Numbered from the stretch's first letter, positions 45,574 through 59,625 are shown. The stretch is DNA of 64,000 nt from Dermabacter vaginalis (GCF_001678905.1 NZ_CP012117.1:1426001-1490000), one strand, 5' to 3'. Program-made: numbers and translations. The notes: a model not told the origin generated them from the letters alone.

Positions 45574-47328
45574 TCAGATCTCCCTCTCCCATTCGGGCGT
45601 CATCCCCTGCGCAATTTGAATCTCGTCATTGCTCACGCCAGCGGGCACCATGGGCCACACCATCGCGTCAGCACTCACCTGAAAATCGACCACGACGGGG
45701 CGATCGTTGATCGCCATTGCCTCGCCAATCACCCGGTCAATATCCTCATCGCGCTCACAGCGCAGGCCCACCGCGCCGTACGCCTCGGCGAGCTTCACAA
45801 AATCGGGAATGCGTCGGGTTCCGTGACCGGTGTTGAGGTCGGTGTTCGAGAATCGCTGGTCGTAGAACAGGTTCTGCCACTGGCGCACCATGCCGAGCGA
45901 GGAATTATTGATCACCGCGACCTTCACGGGGATGTCGTTGAGAACGCACGTCGCAAGCTCCTGATTCGTCATCTGGAAACAGCCATCACCATCGATCGAC
46001 CACACAACCTTGCGCGGTTGGCCAACTTTCGCCCCCATCGCTGCGGGGAGCGAGTAGCCCATCGTGCCAAGACCACCCGAGTTGATCCACGAGTACGGCT
46101 CCTCGAAGTCGATGAACTGACTCGACCACATTTGATGCTGGCCCACGCCGGCAACGAAGATCGACGCGGGTCCACTGATCGCGCTGATCCGGGAGATGAC
46201 GTGCTGCGGCGCCGTGTAGCCGTCGGCCGTCGCGGTCCATCCGAGCGGATAGTTCTCGCGAAGCCCCCTCATGAGCTGCCACCAGGCCTCATAGTCGCGC
46301 GGGTCGTCCTCGGCGAGGCAATCGCTCAGCTCTGCACGAAGAGCACGCGCGACATCGGCAGCATCGCCCACGATCGGGACGTCGGCGACGCGATTCTTCG
46401 AGATCTCGGCCGGGTCGATATCGGCGTGCACGACTTTCGCACCGGGGGCGAAGGAATCGAGTTTGCCCGTGACACGGTCGTCAAAGCGCGCGCCGAGCGC
46501 GATGATAAGGTCACTGCGCTGGAGCGACGCCACGGCTGCGACATCGCCGTGCATACCGGGCATACCGAGATGCTGCGGATGCGAATCGGGAAGCGCTCCG
46601 CGTGCCATAAGCGTCGTCACGAACGGAGCGTTCGCCTCTTCCACAAGCGCGCGCACTTCCTCGCTTGCGCCAGAGCGGAGCACACCGCCGCCAAGCAGAA
46701 AGACGGGCCGCTTAGCGCGAAGAAGCAGGTCAACAGCCTCGCGGATCTTCTTTCCGTTGGGGCGGCCCGGAACGCGATAGCCGGGCAGATTCAGCTCTTC
46801 GGGCCACTCGAACACGGTCTCGGCCTGCTGCGCGTCTTTCGTCACGTCTACGAGCACGACTCCAGGCCTGCCCGTCGAGGCGAGATGGAAAGCCTGCTTG
46901 ATCGCGAGCGGGATCTCCTCCGCGCTTTTCACGAGGATGTTGTGCTTCGTCACGGGCATGGTCATGCCCACGATGTCGGCCTCTTGAAACGCGTCCGTGC
47001 CAATAAAACTCGAACCCACCTGACCGGTGATGACCACCATGGGGATCGAATCCATCTGTGCATCAGCGATCGCGGTGATGAGATTCGTTGCGCCGGGACC
47101 AGAGGTGGCGATGCACACCCCGACCCTGCCCGTCGCATGGGCGTATCCGCTCGCCGCGTGGCCAGCCCCCTGTTCGTGGCGCACGAGAATGTGCCGAAGG
47201 TGCTGTGCATCGAGTAGCGGATCGTAGGTGGGCAAAATAGCGCCGCCGGGGAGGCCGAACACGACCTCCGCTCCCGCCGCCTCGAGCGACATAATGAGCG
47301 ATTGCGCTCCCGTGACCGTTTCAGTCAT
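45574..47328 (-). CDS. ilvB: Acetolactate synthase catalytic subunit
   Basis: A 584-aa thiamine diphosphate enzyme producing acetolactate or acetohydroxybutyrate. The catalytic Glu lies in the N-terminal [20 protein letters not shown] block; the TPP/Mg motif is in [19 protein letters not shown] and [15 protein letters not shown]. The start has TTGGAGG. An attenuator precedes it, as described separately, so expression should respond to branched-chain amino acid supply. FAD-binding region residues ([15 protein letters not shown]) are intact. Confidence 0.96.
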   Translation of the reverse strand: MTETVTGAQSLIMSLEAAGAEVVFGLPGGAILPTYDPLLDAQHLRHILVRHEQGAGHAASGYAHATGRVGVCIATSGPGATNLITAIADAQMDSIPMVVITGQVGSSFIGTDAFQEADIVGMTMPVTKHNILVKSAEEIPLAIKQAFHLASTGRPGVVLVDVTKDAQQAETVFEWPEELNLPGYRVPGRPNGKKIREAVDLLLRAKRPVFLLGGGVLRSGASEEVRALVEEANAPFVTTLMARGALPDSHPQHLGMPGMHGDVAAVASLQRSDLIIALGARFDDRVTGKLDSFAPGAKVVHADIDPAEISKNRVADVPIVGDAADVARALRAELSDCLAEDDPRDYEAWWQLMRGLRENYPLGWTATADGYTAPQHVISRISAISGPASIFVAGVGQHQMWSSQFIDFEEPYSWINSGGLGTMGYSLPAAMGAKVGQPRKVVWSIDGDGCFQMTNQELATCVLNDIPVKVAVINNSSLGMVRQWQNLFYDQRFSNTDLNTGHGTRRIPDFVKLAEAYGAVGLRCERDEDIDRVIGEAMAINDRPVVVDFQVSADAMVWPMVPAGVSNDEIQIAQGMTPEWEREI

Positions 47329-47348
47329 GACGCCTCCAACTATGCACT

Positions 47349-47388
47349 GAAGAAAAAGCCCCTCGTTCCTTGGAGGAATTCGAGGGGC
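47349..47388 (-). terminator. ilvB attenuator terminator
   Basis: On the minus strand GCCCCTCG (47388-47381) pairs with CGAGGGGC (47365-47358), extended by TTCC/GGAA inside, and is followed by TTTTTCTTC. It lies 20 bases before the ilvB start and 22 after the leader peptide stop. Confidence 0.85.
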
Positions 47389-47421
47389 GCGGCTTATCGT
47401 GCGGGGGCGTTAGCCGCGCCC
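47385..47421 (-). promoter_or_regulatory. ilvB antiterminator hairpin
   Basis: GGGCGCGGC (47421-47413, the last three sense codons of the leader peptide) pairs perfectly with GCCGCGCCC (47393-47385). The second arm takes GCCC (47388-47385) away from the terminator stem, so the two structures exclude each other. A ribosome that reaches the leader stop covers the first arm and lets the terminator form; one stalled at the Ile/Leu codons leaves it free. Confidence 0.8.
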
Positions 47422-47448
47422 GGTGACGATAAGAAGAATGGTCTGCAT
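47410..47448 (-). CDS. ilvL: ilvB leader peptide
   Basis: A 12-residue peptide, MQTILLIVTGRG, with five consecutive branched-chain residues ILLIV. The Leu codons are CTT and one Ile is ATT, which are rare in the flanking genes where CTC and ATC dominate, favouring ribosome stalling. There is no ribosome site; the ATG lies exactly seven bases after a TAGTTT hexamer, which indicates leaderless translation from the first transcribed base. Comparable leader peptides control ilvB in other actinobacteria. Confidence 0.85.
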   Translation of the reverse strand: MQTILLIVTGRG

Positions 47449-47455
47449 GGGAGTA

Positions 47456-47484
47456 AAACTACACACTCACAAAACATGAAACGA
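47456..47484 (-). promoter_or_regulatory. Promoter of the ilvB leader transcript
   Basis: TAGTTT (47461-47456) is a good -10 hexamer; TCGTTT (47484-47479) 17 bases upstream is a mediocre -35. Transcription would begin at the leader ATG. Confidence 0.6.
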
Positions 47485-47504
47485 AAAGGTCCATATTTTG
47501 GGAT

Positions 47505-47528
47505 CCGACGGTTGTCGAGAACCGTCGG
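47505..47528 (-). terminator. Hairpin after ilvD
   Basis: CCGACGGTT-GTCGAG-AACCGTCGG, a 9-bp perfect stem 19 bases beyond the ilvD stop and upstream of the ilvB promoter; no T-run follows, so strength is uncertain. Confidence 0.55.
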
Positions 47529-47546
47529 CCCCACTCCGCTCACTGT

Positions 47547-49379
47547 TTACGGCAGCGGCCTGCGCGTTGCCCCAAACGTGGCCGAGCGCACGTGGTGGGC
47601 GTAAACCTTGAGCGCCTGACTCACCTCGCGGCGGCGATTCTTCGGTCGCCACGGGAGCGGGCCGCGCGCCTCGCGACGGCGCTCAAGCTCCTCCTCGGGG
47701 ACGTCGAGCGTGAGCTCGCGCCTGTGGACATCAATCACGATCCGATCGCCTGTTTCGACAAGGCCAATCGCCCCGCCCTCGGCCGCTTCCGGCGAAATGT
47801 GCCCGATCGAGATCCCCGAGGTGCCGCCCGAGAATCGACCGTCGGTGATAAGCGCGCAGGCCTTGCCGAGCCCACGCCCCTTGAGGTAGGAGGTTGGATA
47901 AAGCATCTCCTGCATCCCGGGGCCTCCCTGAGGGCCCTCGAACTGGATGACAACGACATCGCCCTCTTTGACGGACTTATCGAGAACGCGTTGAACGGCT
48001 TCTTCCTGGGATTCGACCACGAAAGCGCGCCCCTCGAAGTGAAAAAGCTCCTCGTCAATCCCCGCGCTCTTGATGACCGCACCTTCGGCGGCGAGGTTTC
48101 CCCGAAGCACGCATAGTCCGCCGTCCTTCGTGTGGGCGAACGGAACGGAACGGATCACGCCACCCTCGGAATCGAGATCCAGCTCTTCCCAGCGCATATC
48201 CTGACTGAACGGCACCGTTGTGCGCTTTCCGCCGGGCGCGGCGCTAAAGAGGGTAAAGGCTTCATCGGCCGCCTCACCCCCGCGAATATCCCAGTGGGCG
48301 AGCCACTCGGCGAGTGAATCAGCGTGAATCGCATGTACCGAATGATCAAGGAGGCCCGCGCGATCAAGCTCGCCGAGGATTGCGGGGATACCACCTGCAC
48401 GGTGAACATCCTCGACGTGTGCAAAGCCGTTCGGCGCCACCTTCGATAGGCACGGAACGTTGCGCGAAATCCGGTCGATATCCTCGAGCGTGAAGTCCAC
48501 TTCGCCCTCGATTGCGGCCGCGAGGATGTGCAGCACGGTGTTGGTTGAGCCCCCCATCGCCACATCGAGGCTCATCGCATTCGTGAAGGCCGCCTTCGTG
48601 GCGACAGCGCGGGGAAGCACGCTCTCGTCGTCATTGTCGTAGTAGCGCCGACACAGTTCCACAATGCGCGTGCCCGCCTCCACGAAGAGGTTGCGGCGAA
48701 AAGCGTGAGTCGCGAGCGTCGTGCCGTTGCCTGGGAGCGAGAGGCCAAGGGCCTCGGTCAAGCAATTCATCGAGTTGGCCGTGAACATGCCCGAGCACGA
48801 GCCGCACGTAGGGCACGCGTTGTTTTCAATCTGTGCGAGTTGATCATCACTCACCGCCTCATCGACCGCGTAGCTCATCGCATCAACGAGGTCAATCTTG
48901 TGGTCGATCACGCCTTCCACGGGCTTGCCGGCCTCCATGGGGCCGCCCGAAACAAAAACCACGGGAATGTTGAGCCGCATGGCGGCCATGAGCATGCCCG
49001 GCGTGATCTTGTCGCAATTAGAGATGCACACGAGGGCGTCCGCGCAGTGCGCGTTGACCATGTACTCCACGCTGTCGGCAATCACGTCGCGGCTCGGGAG
49101 CGAGTACAGCATCCCCTGGTGCCCCATCGCGATACCGTCATCGACCGCGATGGTGTCGAATTCCTTCGACACTCCCCCGGCCTCGCGAATGGATTCAGCG
49201 ACCATCTCGCCAACGTTTTTGAGGTGAACGTGCCCGGGAACGAACTGCGTGTACGAGTTCGCGATCGCGATGATCGGCTTACCGAAGTCGTTCGAGCCCA
49301 TGCCGGTCGCGCGCCACAGCGCGCGAGCTCCCGCCATGTTGCGGCCGTGAGTTGAGGTACGTGAACGAAGATGTGGCAT
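47547..49379 (-). CDS. ilvD: Dihydroxy-acid dehydratase
   Basis: A 610-aa iron-sulfur dehydratase for valine and isoleucine. The cluster ligands are in [12 protein letters not shown] and [38 protein letters not shown] near the N-terminus and [20 protein letters not shown] near the end are family marks. ATG 49379 ([14 protein letters not shown]) is used; a TATGCT hexamer (49392-49387) lies seven bases upstream, pointing to a leaderless transcript. Its stop lies 99 bases before the ilvB leader ATG, with a hairpin between, so it is a separate unit. Confidence 0.95.
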   Translation of the reverse strand: MPHLRSRTSTHGRNMAGARALWRATGMGSNDFGKPIIAIANSYTQFVPGHVHLKNVGEMVAESIREAGGVSKEFDTIAVDDGIAMGHQGMLYSLPSRDVIADSVEYMVNAHCADALVCISNCDKITPGMLMAAMRLNIPVVFVSGGPMEAGKPVEGVIDHKIDLVDAMSYAVDEAVSDDQLAQIENNACPTCGSCSGMFTANSMNCLTEALGLSLPGNGTTLATHAFRRNLFVEAGTRIVELCRRYYDNDDESVLPRAVATKAAFTNAMSLDVAMGGSTNTVLHILAAAIEGEVDFTLEDIDRISRNVPCLSKVAPNGFAHVEDVHRAGGIPAILGELDRAGLLDHSVHAIHADSLAEWLAHWDIRGGEAADEAFTLFSAAPGGKRTTVPFSQDMRWEELDLDSEGGVIRSVPFAHTKDGGLCVLRGNLAAEGAVIKSAGIDEELFHFEGRAFVVESQEEAVQRVLDKSVKEGDVVVIQFEGPQGGPGMQEMLYPTSYLKGRGLGKACALITDGRFSGGTSGISIGHISPEAAEGGAIGLVETGDRIVIDVHRRELTLDVPEEELERRREARGPLPWRPKNRRREVSQALKVYAHHVRSATFGATRRPLP

Positions 49380-49386
49380 GCAGCTC

Positions 49387-49392
49387 AGCATA
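49387..49392 (-). promoter_or_regulatory. -10 box of ilvD (leaderless)
   Basis: TATGCT seven bases before the ilvD ATG, the same spacing as seen for the ilvB leader peptide. No clear -35 is visible because the terminator hairpin of the upstream gene occupies that region. Confidence 0.45.
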
Positions 49393-49400
49393 GGGCGAAA

Positions 49401-49439
49401 CGTGAGATCCCCGCCCAAATCTTGGACGGGGATCTCACG
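49401..49439 (-). terminator. Terminator of the first alanine symporter gene
   Basis: Perfect 13-bp stem CGTGAGATCCCCG / CGGGGATCTCACG with a 13-base loop, 32 bases after the symporter stop, followed on the minus strand by TTTCG. It separates the symporter from ilvD. Confidence 0.7.
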
Positions 49440-49471
49440 ATGCAAAACACTCAGCGAACTACTGAGGCGGA

Positions 49472-51067
49472 TCAGCCTTCGCGGTGCGGCCAATCAGGAT
49501 CATCCGCAAGGCGCTGCTTGAGAGCCTCGTAATCCGCCTGCTCTTGCTCCTCGAGCGCACGCGCCTCGGCCACCTGCTCCTCCGTAGGCTCGTGATCGCC
49601 CATACCCACGGCGAGATCGGGATGCACGACCGCAATCGCGCCCGTCTCGAGCTTCACCTTGTGGCGGAGGATTTCATAGCGCACGACCTTCGCGAGGAAG
49701 TAGATGCCGAGAAGGTTCGGGATCGTCATGAGGAAGAACACGGCATCCGAGAAGTTGATGACAGCATCCATCGACACGGCAGAGCCAAGAATGACGGCCA
49801 GAATCCACACGATCTGGAAGGCACGCTTCACAAAGGTCGAACGACCAAAGAGGAACTCAGCGGCGAGATTGCCGTAGTAGTAGTAGCTCAGGATCGTGGA
49901 GAAGGCGAAGAGCGCCACGGCAACGGTCAGAATGTAGGGGAACCAGCTTGCCACCGTGCCAAACGCGGTCGCCGTCATTACAATGCCATCACCGCTGCTA
50001 TCGGTGTAGACGCCCGTCACGGTGATAGCGATCGCCGTGAGGGTACACACGATGACCGAGTCCACGAGAGGCTCCCACATCGCGGTGAAGCCCTCGGTTG
50101 CCGGCTCCTTGGTTTTCGAGGCCGAGTGCGCCATGCCCGCGGAACCCACACCGGCGGCGTTTGAGAACAGCGCACGCTGAATACCAACGATAGCCACGCC
50201 GATCGCGCCACCGGTCACGCCCTCGCCGGTTGTCGCCGTCGTAATAATCTTGACGACCGCCTCCGGAACAGCCTGAATGTTCATCACGATGATCGTGAGA
50301 ACGCAAAGGAAGTACACGATCGCCATGAGCGGGGTGATGCGCGCCGTCCACGTGCCGATCGATTGGATGCCACCAACGATCACGAGCGCTGCAAGCGCCG
50401 CCATGATCGCGCCGATCACCCAACGGTTGTCTTGGAGGAAGGCAATTCCGAGCTGATCGCTGAGAATCGCCGCGCCCTGATTCGACTGGAAGAGGTTGCC
50501 TGCACCGAACACACCGATGAGGGTGAACGCCGCGTACATAAACGACAGCACGATGCCAAACTTTTTGAAGCCAATTTCGGCAAGACCGTGCTTGAGGTAA
50601 TACATGGGGCCACCGTGAGTGTGGCCATCCTCATCGATTTCGCGGTACTTCACGCCGAGGGTCGCCTCGGCCATCTTCACACTCATCGCAAGGCAGCCGA
50701 AGAGCACGATCCACAGGGCCGCGCCAGGGCCACCAACCGAAATCGCCACCGCGACACCCGCGATGTTGCCGAGACCAACGGTGCCCGAAAGCTCGGTCGC
50801 GAGCGCCTGGAACGAACTCACCTCACCAGGATCAGTCTTGCGCGTGAATTTTCCTCGAATCACGTCAATCGAGTGCGCAAAGCCCGTGATGGGCTGGAAG
50901 CGCAGCCACACCGTGAGGAAGATGGCGGCCGCGACGAGCCACAGCACAATGATCGGGACCTCGACACCCGCGATAGTCGGGGCGAAGAACACGATTGCCG
51001 ACAGGAAGTCCGCAAAGGGGGCAAAGTACGTATTTAAGAACTGGTCGATCGCACCAGAACTGTGCAT
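49472..51067 (-). CDS. alsT: Alanine/glycine:cation (sodium) symporter, copy 1
   Basis: A 531-aa AGCS-family transporter with about ten to eleven membrane helices. Typical stretches are [41 protein letters not shown] (sodium/amino-acid site), [20 protein letters not shown] and the C-terminal hydrophilic tail with a Glu-rich stretch ([18 protein letters not shown]). ATG 51067 has AGGAGAG. It lies downstream of a second copy with 254 gene-free bases between them, in which no promoter or riboswitch could be recognised. Confidence 0.92.
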   Translation of the reverse strand: MHSSGAIDQFLNTYFAPFADFLSAIVFFAPTIAGVEVPIIVLWLVAAAIFLTVWLRFQPITGFAHSIDVIRGKFTRKTDPGEVSSFQALATELSGTVGLGNIAGVAVAISVGGPGAALWIVLFGCLAMSVKMAEATLGVKYREIDEDGHTHGGPMYYLKHGLAEIGFKKFGIVLSFMYAAFTLIGVFGAGNLFQSNQGAAILSDQLGIAFLQDNRWVIGAIMAALAALVIVGGIQSIGTWTARITPLMAIVYFLCVLTIIVMNIQAVPEAVVKIITTATTGEGVTGGAIGVAIVGIQRALFSNAAGVGSAGMAHSASKTKEPATEGFTAMWEPLVDSVIVCTLTAIAITVTGVYTDSSGDGIVMTATAFGTVASWFPYILTVAVALFAFSTILSYYYYGNLAAEFLFGRSTFVKRAFQIVWILAVILGSAVSMDAVINFSDAVFFLMTIPNLLGIYFLAKVVRYEILRHKVKLETGAIAVVHPDLAVGMGDHEPTEEQVAEARALEEQEQADYEALKQRLADDPDWPHREG

Positions 51068-51321
51068 CGGTCTCTCCTAGTGGGGGAAAATTTTCGCCAA
51101 ACAAGCACTACTTTTCGGAAACGCAGGGGCGGATACAAGCACATCGACCAAAACGAATTCTTGGCGACAAAAGGCATTTGCCCGCACCCACAGCCCCCTG
51201 GGCGAGGGCTCATCTCAATAAAACCACAGGTCAGAGCTTTGGTGTAGCAGCCGTCGGAAAATCAGTCAAGAAGGTCCTCACGGATCCCCGCCGTGTGACT
51301 TACGCTACCCAGTGGTCTCGA

Positions 51322-52911
51322 TCACTCCTTTTCGCTCTGCTGGCCCCACTCGCCGTCCTCGTAGAGACGCTCGCGAATCTCGTGCCACTCGCGTGCCTCT
51401 TCTTCATCACGCTCGCGCGCCTCGGCGATCTGCTCTTCGGTGGGCTCATGATCGCCCATGCCCACCGCGAGCTCAGGATCAATCTGCGGGATCGCCCCCG
51501 TGGTCACCTTGACCTTGTGACGAAGGATCTCGTAGCGCACGATCTTCGCGAGCGCGTACACGCCGATGAGGTTCGGAATGGTCATGATGAAGATGAGTGC
51601 ATCGGCGAGAGTCACGACCGAATCGATCGTGATGGACGAGCCGATCACGAGCAGCGCGATCCACAGAATCTGGAAGCTGCGAGTAACCCACTTCGAGTTG
51701 CCAAGGATGTACTGGATCGCGCTGAGCCCGTAGTAGTAGTACGCGAGCACGGTGGAGAACGCGAACGGCACCACGATCACCATGAGCACGTAGGGGAACC
51801 ACGGAGCAACGGTGCCGAAGGCGCTCGCCGTCATGACGATGCCGTCCGCCTCCCCGCTTTGGTACACACCGGTCACGACGACCACGAGAGCCGTAATCAT
51901 GCACACCACGCACGAGTCGAGGAACGGGCTCCACATGCCCGTGTACCCCTCGGTCGCCGGGTGGCGAGTTTTCGCGGTCGCGTGGGTCATGCCCGCGGTT
52001 CCGACGCCTGCCGCGTTCGAGAAGAGCGCACGTTGGATACCGATCACGGCGGCACCGGCGGCGCCGCCGGCAACGCCCTTCGGCTGGAACGCCTCCGTGA
52101 CGATCGTCATGAAGGCCGAAGGAATCTGCGGAAGGTTGAACAGGAGGATGAGGATCGCGCTCACCATGTAGATCGTGGCCATGAGCGGAACGGCCTTCGA
52201 CGTGATCTTGCCGATCGATTTCACGCCACCGACAACAACGAGGGCAAGCAGGGCACCGAACACGACACCCACGATCCAGCGATTATTCATGAGGAAATCG
52301 CTGCCGAGCTGCTCACTCAAGATGAGCGCGGTTTGGTTCGACTGGAACATGTTGCCGCCGCCGAAAACCCCGAGGAAGGCCGAGATCGCGTAGATCATCG
52401 CGAGAACACTGCCGGCCTTCGCCCAGCCAATCTCCTTGAAGCCGTACTTCAAAAAGTACATGGGGCCCGCGTGGATCGTGCCATCTTCATCGATCACGCG
52501 GTACTTCGTGCCGAGGGTTGCCTCGGCCATCTTGAGGCTCATCGCGAAGAAGCCGAAGATCGCGATCCACAGCGCCGCGCCCGGACCACCGAGGCCAATG
52601 GCCACAGCGACACCCGCGATATTGCCGAGGCCGATCGCCCCGGAAAGCTCCGTTGCGAGGGCCTGGAAGCTGCTGACCTCACCCGGATCCGTTTTACTCG
52701 CGTAACGACCGCGCACAACATCGATCGCGTGCTTGAAACCGGTAATGGGCTGGAAACGCAGCCATACGGTCATGAAGATTGCCGCAACGGCGAGCCATAC
52801 GACGATGAGGGGGACTTCGATACCACCGATATTCGGCGCATAAAACACGACCGAGCTCATGAACTGAGCAATAGGTGCGATCAGTTGGTCAACATACTGG
52901 TCGAAACTCAT
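51322..52911 (-). CDS. alsT: Alanine/glycine:cation (sodium) symporter, copy 2
   Basis: A 529-aa paralogue of the following gene with nearly co-linear sequence ([40 protein letters not shown]). ATG 52911 (MSFDQYVDQL) is chosen; the open frame continues 25 codons through the leader hairpin. The C-terminal tail (EPTEEQIAEARERDEEEARE) is again acidic. Tandem copies probably arose by duplication and may differ in affinity or regulation; only this copy has the complex leader described next. Confidence 0.92.
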   Translation of the reverse strand: MSFDQYVDQLIAPIAQFMSSVVFYAPNIGGIEVPLIVVWLAVAAIFMTVWLRFQPITGFKHAIDVVRGRYASKTDPGEVSSFQALATELSGAIGLGNIAGVAVAIGLGGPGAALWIAIFGFFAMSLKMAEATLGTKYRVIDEDGTIHAGPMYFLKYGFKEIGWAKAGSVLAMIYAISAFLGVFGGGNMFQSNQTALILSEQLGSDFLMNNRWIVGVVFGALLALVVVGGVKSIGKITSKAVPLMATIYMVSAILILLFNLPQIPSAFMTIVTEAFQPKGVAGGAAGAAVIGIQRALFSNAAGVGTAGMTHATAKTRHPATEGYTGMWSPFLDSCVVCMITALVVVVTGVYQSGEADGIVMTASAFGTVAPWFPYVLMVIVVPFAFSTVLAYYYYGLSAIQYILGNSKWVTRSFQILWIALLVIGSSITIDSVVTLADALIFIMTIPNLIGVYALAKIVRYEILRHKVKVTTGAIPQIDPELAVGMGDHEPTEEQIAEARERDEEEAREWHEIRERLYEDGEWGQQSEKE

Positions 52912-52953
52912 GAGTGCCTCTCGACGGCCCCGGATCTGCCTTAGGCCGCGAAA

Positions 52954-52985
52954 TGGGGCCCCGGTTTGCTCCGCCCGGGGCCCCA
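52954..52985 (-). terminator. Strong hairpin between gatB and symporter copy 2
   Basis: TGGGGCCCCGG / CCGGGGCCCCA, an 11-bp stem with a 10-base loop, followed on the minus strand by TTTCG. It is the natural terminator of gatCAB, but if the promoter just upstream is real it lies in the leader of the symporter and could act as an attenuator. Confidence 0.65.
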
Positions 52986-52995
52986 CTTCATATTT

Positions 52996-53011
52996 GGTAG
53001 TTCGTACTACC
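52996..53011. promoter_or_regulatory. Palindromic operator candidate at the symporter start site
   Basis: GGTAGT-TCGT-ACTACC, a perfect 6-bp inverted repeat, immediately downstream of the -10 candidate. Position over the expected transcription start fits a repressor site; the TTGGTAG...CTACC shape is reminiscent of GntR/FadR-type operators. Confidence 0.45.
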
Positions 53012-53012
53012 T

Positions 53013-53040
53013 ATATTACCTGCCTTCTACCCCACCTCAA
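53013..53040 (-). promoter_or_regulatory. Promoter of symporter copy 2
   Basis: TTGAGG (53040-53035) and TAATAT (53018-53013) with a 16-base spacer, lying over the end of gatB. Both hexamers match the sigma-70-type consensus reasonably well in a very GC-rich context. Confidence 0.5.
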
Positions 53041-54538
53041 GTTTGTCCATGATGATCTCACGGACGCGGCCGGCGTCGGCCTGGCCACGCGTGGCCTTCA
53101 TGACGGGGCCGATGAGCGCGCCGATCGCCTGGACCTTGCCGCCCTTGATCTTCTCGACCACGTCGGGGTTGTCGGCAATCGCCTGATCGACGGCGCCTTC
53201 GAGAACCGAGTCGTCGGAAACAACCGCAAGGTTGTCCCTCTCGACGATCGCGGCGGGATCACCTTCACCGTCGAGAACTTTCGCGAGAACCTGGCGGCCG
53301 ATCTTGTCGTTGATCTTCTTCCCTTCGACGAGCGACACGAGTTCGGCGACCTGCTTCGGGGTAACCGAAAGCTCCTCGAGTTCCTTTTCCGCTTCCTTCG
53401 CGATGCGGGCGAGTTCGCCCATCCACCACTTGCGCGCAGCCTGCGGCTTCGCGCCTGCAGCGACGGTGCCCTCGATGAGGTCGAGCGCGCCGGCATTGAT
53501 CACGTCGCGCATCTCGAGATCGGTAAAGCCCCACTCGCCGAGCAAACGGCGGCGGCGCGCCGCGGGAAGCTCGGGAAGTGCTGCACGCAGTTCCTCGACC
53601 CATTCGCGGCTCGGCGCCACGGGAACGAGGTCCGGTTCCGGGAAGTAACGGTAATCCTCGGCGTCGCTCTTCACGCGGCCCGGGCTCGTGTGGCCCGTGT
53701 CGTCGTGGAAGTGGCGGGTTTCCTGGATCACCTCGACGCCGCTTTCGAGAACACCGGCCTGGCGGCCGATCTCGAAGCGCACGGCGCGCTCAATCGAGCG
53801 GAAGGAGTTCACGTTCTTCGTCTCGGTGCGCGTGCCAAGCGGAGCTTCTGGCGAGGGGCGAAGCGACACATTGATATCGGCACGCACATTGCCGCGTTCC
53901 ATGCGGGCTTCCGAAACCTCGAGGGTGCGGAAAATATCGCGGAGAGTACGCACGTACGCCGCGGCGACCTCGGGTGCGCGGCCACCTGTGTTCGGGATCG
54001 GTCGCGTCACGATTTCCACGAGGGGCACGCCCGCGCGGTTGTAGTCGACCTGCGAATGGGTCGCACCCTGGATACGGCCCGTGCCACCAATGTGGGTGTT
54101 CTTACCGGCGTCCTCTTCCATGTGCGCGCGCTCAATGTCCACGCGCACGATCTCGCCATCGTCGAGCTCGACGTCAACGTAACCGTCAAACGCGATCGGT
54201 TCGTCGTACTGCGAGGTCTGGAAGTTCTTCGTGAGGTCGGGGTAGAAGTACTGCTTACGCGCGAAACGGCAGTTTTCGGCGATCGAGCAGTTGAGCGCGA
54301 GACCAATCTTGATCGCGTACTCGACGGCCTTCTCATTCACGACCGGGAGCGTGCCCGGAAGACCGAGCGAGACCGGGGTGATGGCCGTGTTGGGTTCGGC
54401 GGCGAAAACATTGGGCGCGCCGTCGAACATTTTGGTTGCCGTGCCGAGCTCGACGTGGACCTCGATGCCGAGGACCGGGTCGTACTTCTCAATCGCCTCG
54501 TCGTAGTCGAGAGGCTCGATGTCGGTGTAGGCGTTCAC
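53027..54538 (-). CDS. gatB: Asp/Glu-tRNA amidotransferase subunit B
   Basis: A 503-aa subunit of the amidotransferase that converts Glu-tRNA-Gln (and Asp-tRNA-Asn) to the amide. [20 protein letters not shown] at the N-terminus, the [16 protein letters not shown] stretch, the [16 protein letters not shown] block and YQAT-like tail for tRNA binding are present. GTG start overlaps the gatA stop (GTGA). Its 3' end overlaps the candidate promoter of the symporter gene. Confidence 0.95.
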   Translation of the reverse strand: MNAYTDIEPLDYDEAIEKYDPVLGIEVHVELGTATKMFDGAPNVFAAEPNTAITPVSLGLPGTLPVVNEKAVEYAIKIGLALNCSIAENCRFARKQYFYPDLTKNFQTSQYDEPIAFDGYVDVELDDGEIVRVDIERAHMEEDAGKNTHIGGTGRIQGATHSQVDYNRAGVPLVEIVTRPIPNTGGRAPEVAAAYVRTLRDIFRTLEVSEARMERGNVRADINVSLRPSPEAPLGTRTETKNVNSFRSIERAVRFEIGRQAGVLESGVEVIQETRHFHDDTGHTSPGRVKSDAEDYRYFPEPDLVPVAPSREWVEELRAALPELPAARRRRLLGEWGFTDLEMRDVINAGALDLIEGTVAAGAKPQAARKWWMGELARIAKEAEKELEELSVTPKQVAELVSLVEGKKINDKIGRQVLAKVLDGEGDPAAIVERDNLAVVSDDSVLEGAVDQAIADNPDVVEKIKGGKVQAIGALIGPVMKATRGQADAGRVREIIMDKLEVG

Positions 54539-56040
54539 TTGGCGCCTCCTTCCAGGGCCGTAGCGTTGTTCAGGATCGGCCCTCCCCAGGACTCTTCGAG
54601 CAGCGCCTCGAGCGCCCCACCGGCGCGGTAGAGACGGTCATCGCCCATCGCGGGGGCGAGGAACTGGAAGCCCGCGGGCATCGAATCCTCGGCGAGGCCG
54701 CTCGGGAGTGAGAGGCCGGGGACGCCCGCGAGGTTCGCGGGAATCGTCGCGATGTCGTTGAGATACATCTTGAGGGGGTTGTCGGTGTTCTCACCGAGGC
54801 GGAAGGCCACAGTTGGCGCGGTCGGCGAGGCGAGAACGTCACACTTTTCGAAGGCCGCGGCAAAGTCGCGCTGGACGAGGGTGCGCACCTTCTGGGCACT
54901 TCCGTAGTAGGCGTCGTAGTAGCCAGAGCTAAGCGCGTAGGTGCCGAGCAGAATGCGTCGCTTGACCTCCGCACCAAAGCCCTGGCCACGTGTGGCGGCC
55001 ATGACCTTTTCGGCAGTCGGGTGATCCTCGGGAACGACACGCAAACCAAAGCGCATGCCGTCGAACTTCGCGAGGTTGCTGCTCGCCTCCGAAGGCATGA
55101 TGAGGTAGTAGGCGCCGAGCGCGTACTTAAAGTTCGGGCAGCTCACGCGAACAATCTCAGCACCCGCGTTCTCGAGGAGCGCGAGCGATTCTTCGAAGCG
55201 CTGCTTCACGAGCGGGTCGAAGCCTTCGCCCTCGAGCTCTTCGATGACGCCGATGCGCATTCCCTTGATGTCCTTGGTGCGCGCGGCTTCAACAAAGTTG
55301 CCAAAGCCGCCCTTGATCGAGGTCGAATCCTTCGGATCGTAACCGCCGATCACCTCGTGCAAAAGCGCGGCATCTTCGACCGTGCGCGTACACGGCCCGG
55401 CCTGGTCGAGCGAGCTCGCCATCGCGATGAGGCCGTAGCGCGACACGGAACCGTAGGTGGGCTTCACGCCAACGGTGCCGGTCACAGCCGCGGGCTGGCG
55501 GATCGAGCCGCCCGTGTCCGTACCGATCGCGAGCGGAGCTTCAAAACCGGCGATGGCCGCGGAGGAACCGCCGCCCGAGCCGCCGGGGATACGGTCGAGG
55601 TCCCAGGGGTTGTGGGTGTTGCCGTAGGCGCTCGTCTCGGTCGAGGAGCCCATCGCGAACTCGTCCATGTTGGTCTTGCCAAGGATCGGGAGCCTCGCCT
55701 CTTTGAGGTTCTCCACGAGCGTTGCGTCGTACGGCGGGATCCAACCTTCGAGGATCTTCGAACCGGCCGTGGTCTGGGTGCCCTTCGTGACGACGACGTC
55801 CTTCACGGCGACGGGAACGCCCGCGAGCGGCGCGAGGCTCTCGCCCTTGGCGCGCGCCTCATCGACGGCGTCGGCGGTTGCGCGTGCATCATCGCCCGTC
55901 ACGGTCACGAAGGCGTTGAGCTTCGGCTCGACGGACTCGATACGTGCAAGGTGCGCGTCGGTCAGTTCACGCGCGCTGAACTCGCCGCTGTCGAGGCCCT
56001 TCGCCATTTGCGCGGCGGAAAGCTTCACAAGGTCAGTCAT
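54535..56040 (-). CDS. gatA: Asp/Glu-tRNA amidotransferase subunit A
   Basis: A 501-aa amidase-signature subunit that releases ammonia from glutamine. The Ser-cisSer-Lys triad lies in [12 protein letters not shown] (Lys), [15 protein letters not shown] and [18 protein letters not shown] (nucleophile Ser). [12 protein letters not shown] is another family mark. It overlaps gatB by four bases and is three bases from gatC. Confidence 0.95.
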   Translation of the reverse strand: MTDLVKLSAAQMAKGLDSGEFSARELTDAHLARIESVEPKLNAFVTVTGDDARATADAVDEARAKGESLAPLAGVPVAVKDVVVTKGTQTTAGSKILEGWIPPYDATLVENLKEARLPILGKTNMDEFAMGSSTETSAYGNTHNPWDLDRIPGGSGGGSSAAIAGFEAPLAIGTDTGGSIRQPAAVTGTVGVKPTYGSVSRYGLIAMASSLDQAGPCTRTVEDAALLHEVIGGYDPKDSTSIKGGFGNFVEAARTKDIKGMRIGVIEELEGEGFDPLVKQRFEESLALLENAGAEIVRVSCPNFKYALGAYYLIMPSEASSNLAKFDGMRFGLRVVPEDHPTAEKVMAATRGQGFGAEVKRRILLGTYALSSGYYDAYYGSAQKVRTLVQRDFAAAFEKCDVLASPTAPTVAFRLGENTDNPLKMYLNDIATIPANLAGVPGLSLPSGLAEDSMPAGFQFLAPAMGDDRLYRAGGALEALLEESWGGPILNNATALEGGAK

Positions 56041-56043
56041 CGA

Positions 56044-56349
56044 TTACTCCTCCCCCAGGATCTGCGGAACGACAAAGCGGCCGTCGGCGGCTTCGGGCGC
56101 ACCGGAAAGAGCCTCTTCTTGCGTGAGGGTTTCGGTGACCTCGTCCTTGCGGAACACGTTGGTCATGGGGATCGGGTGGCTTGTGGCCGGGACGTCTTCA
56201 CTCGCCACTTCGCTCACGGACGCAACCGCGTCCAAAATGGCGTCGAATTCGCCCGCGAAGCGTGCGATTTCGTCGTCGGTGAGCTCGATGCGAGCGAGGG
56301 ACGCCAGGCGTGCGACTTCTTCAGAACTCATTGCTGGCATGGCATCCAT
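56044..56349 (-). CDS. gatC: Asp/Glu-tRNA amidotransferase subunit C
   Basis: A 101-aa small subunit that stabilises the GatA-GatB complex; VARLASLARIELTDDEIARF is characteristic. Three in-frame ATG codons (56349, 56340, 56331) could start it; none has a good ribosome site, and the shortest gives the N-terminus most like the family. The gene begins eight bases after the ligA stop. Confidence 0.9.
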   Translation of the reverse strand: MDAMPAMSSEEVARLASLARIELTDDEIARFAGEFDAILDAVASVSEVASEDVPATSHPIPMTNVFRKDEVTETLTQEEALSGAPEAADGRFVVPQILGEE

Positions 56350-56357
56350 TCTAGGCG

Positions 56358-59625
<3,268 letters not shown>

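Noticed and set aside
51068-51321. Riboswitch before the first alanine symporter
   Set aside because: No glycine-riboswitch core or strong paired structure could be recognised in the 254 bases; only a weak 5-bp inverted repeat is present.
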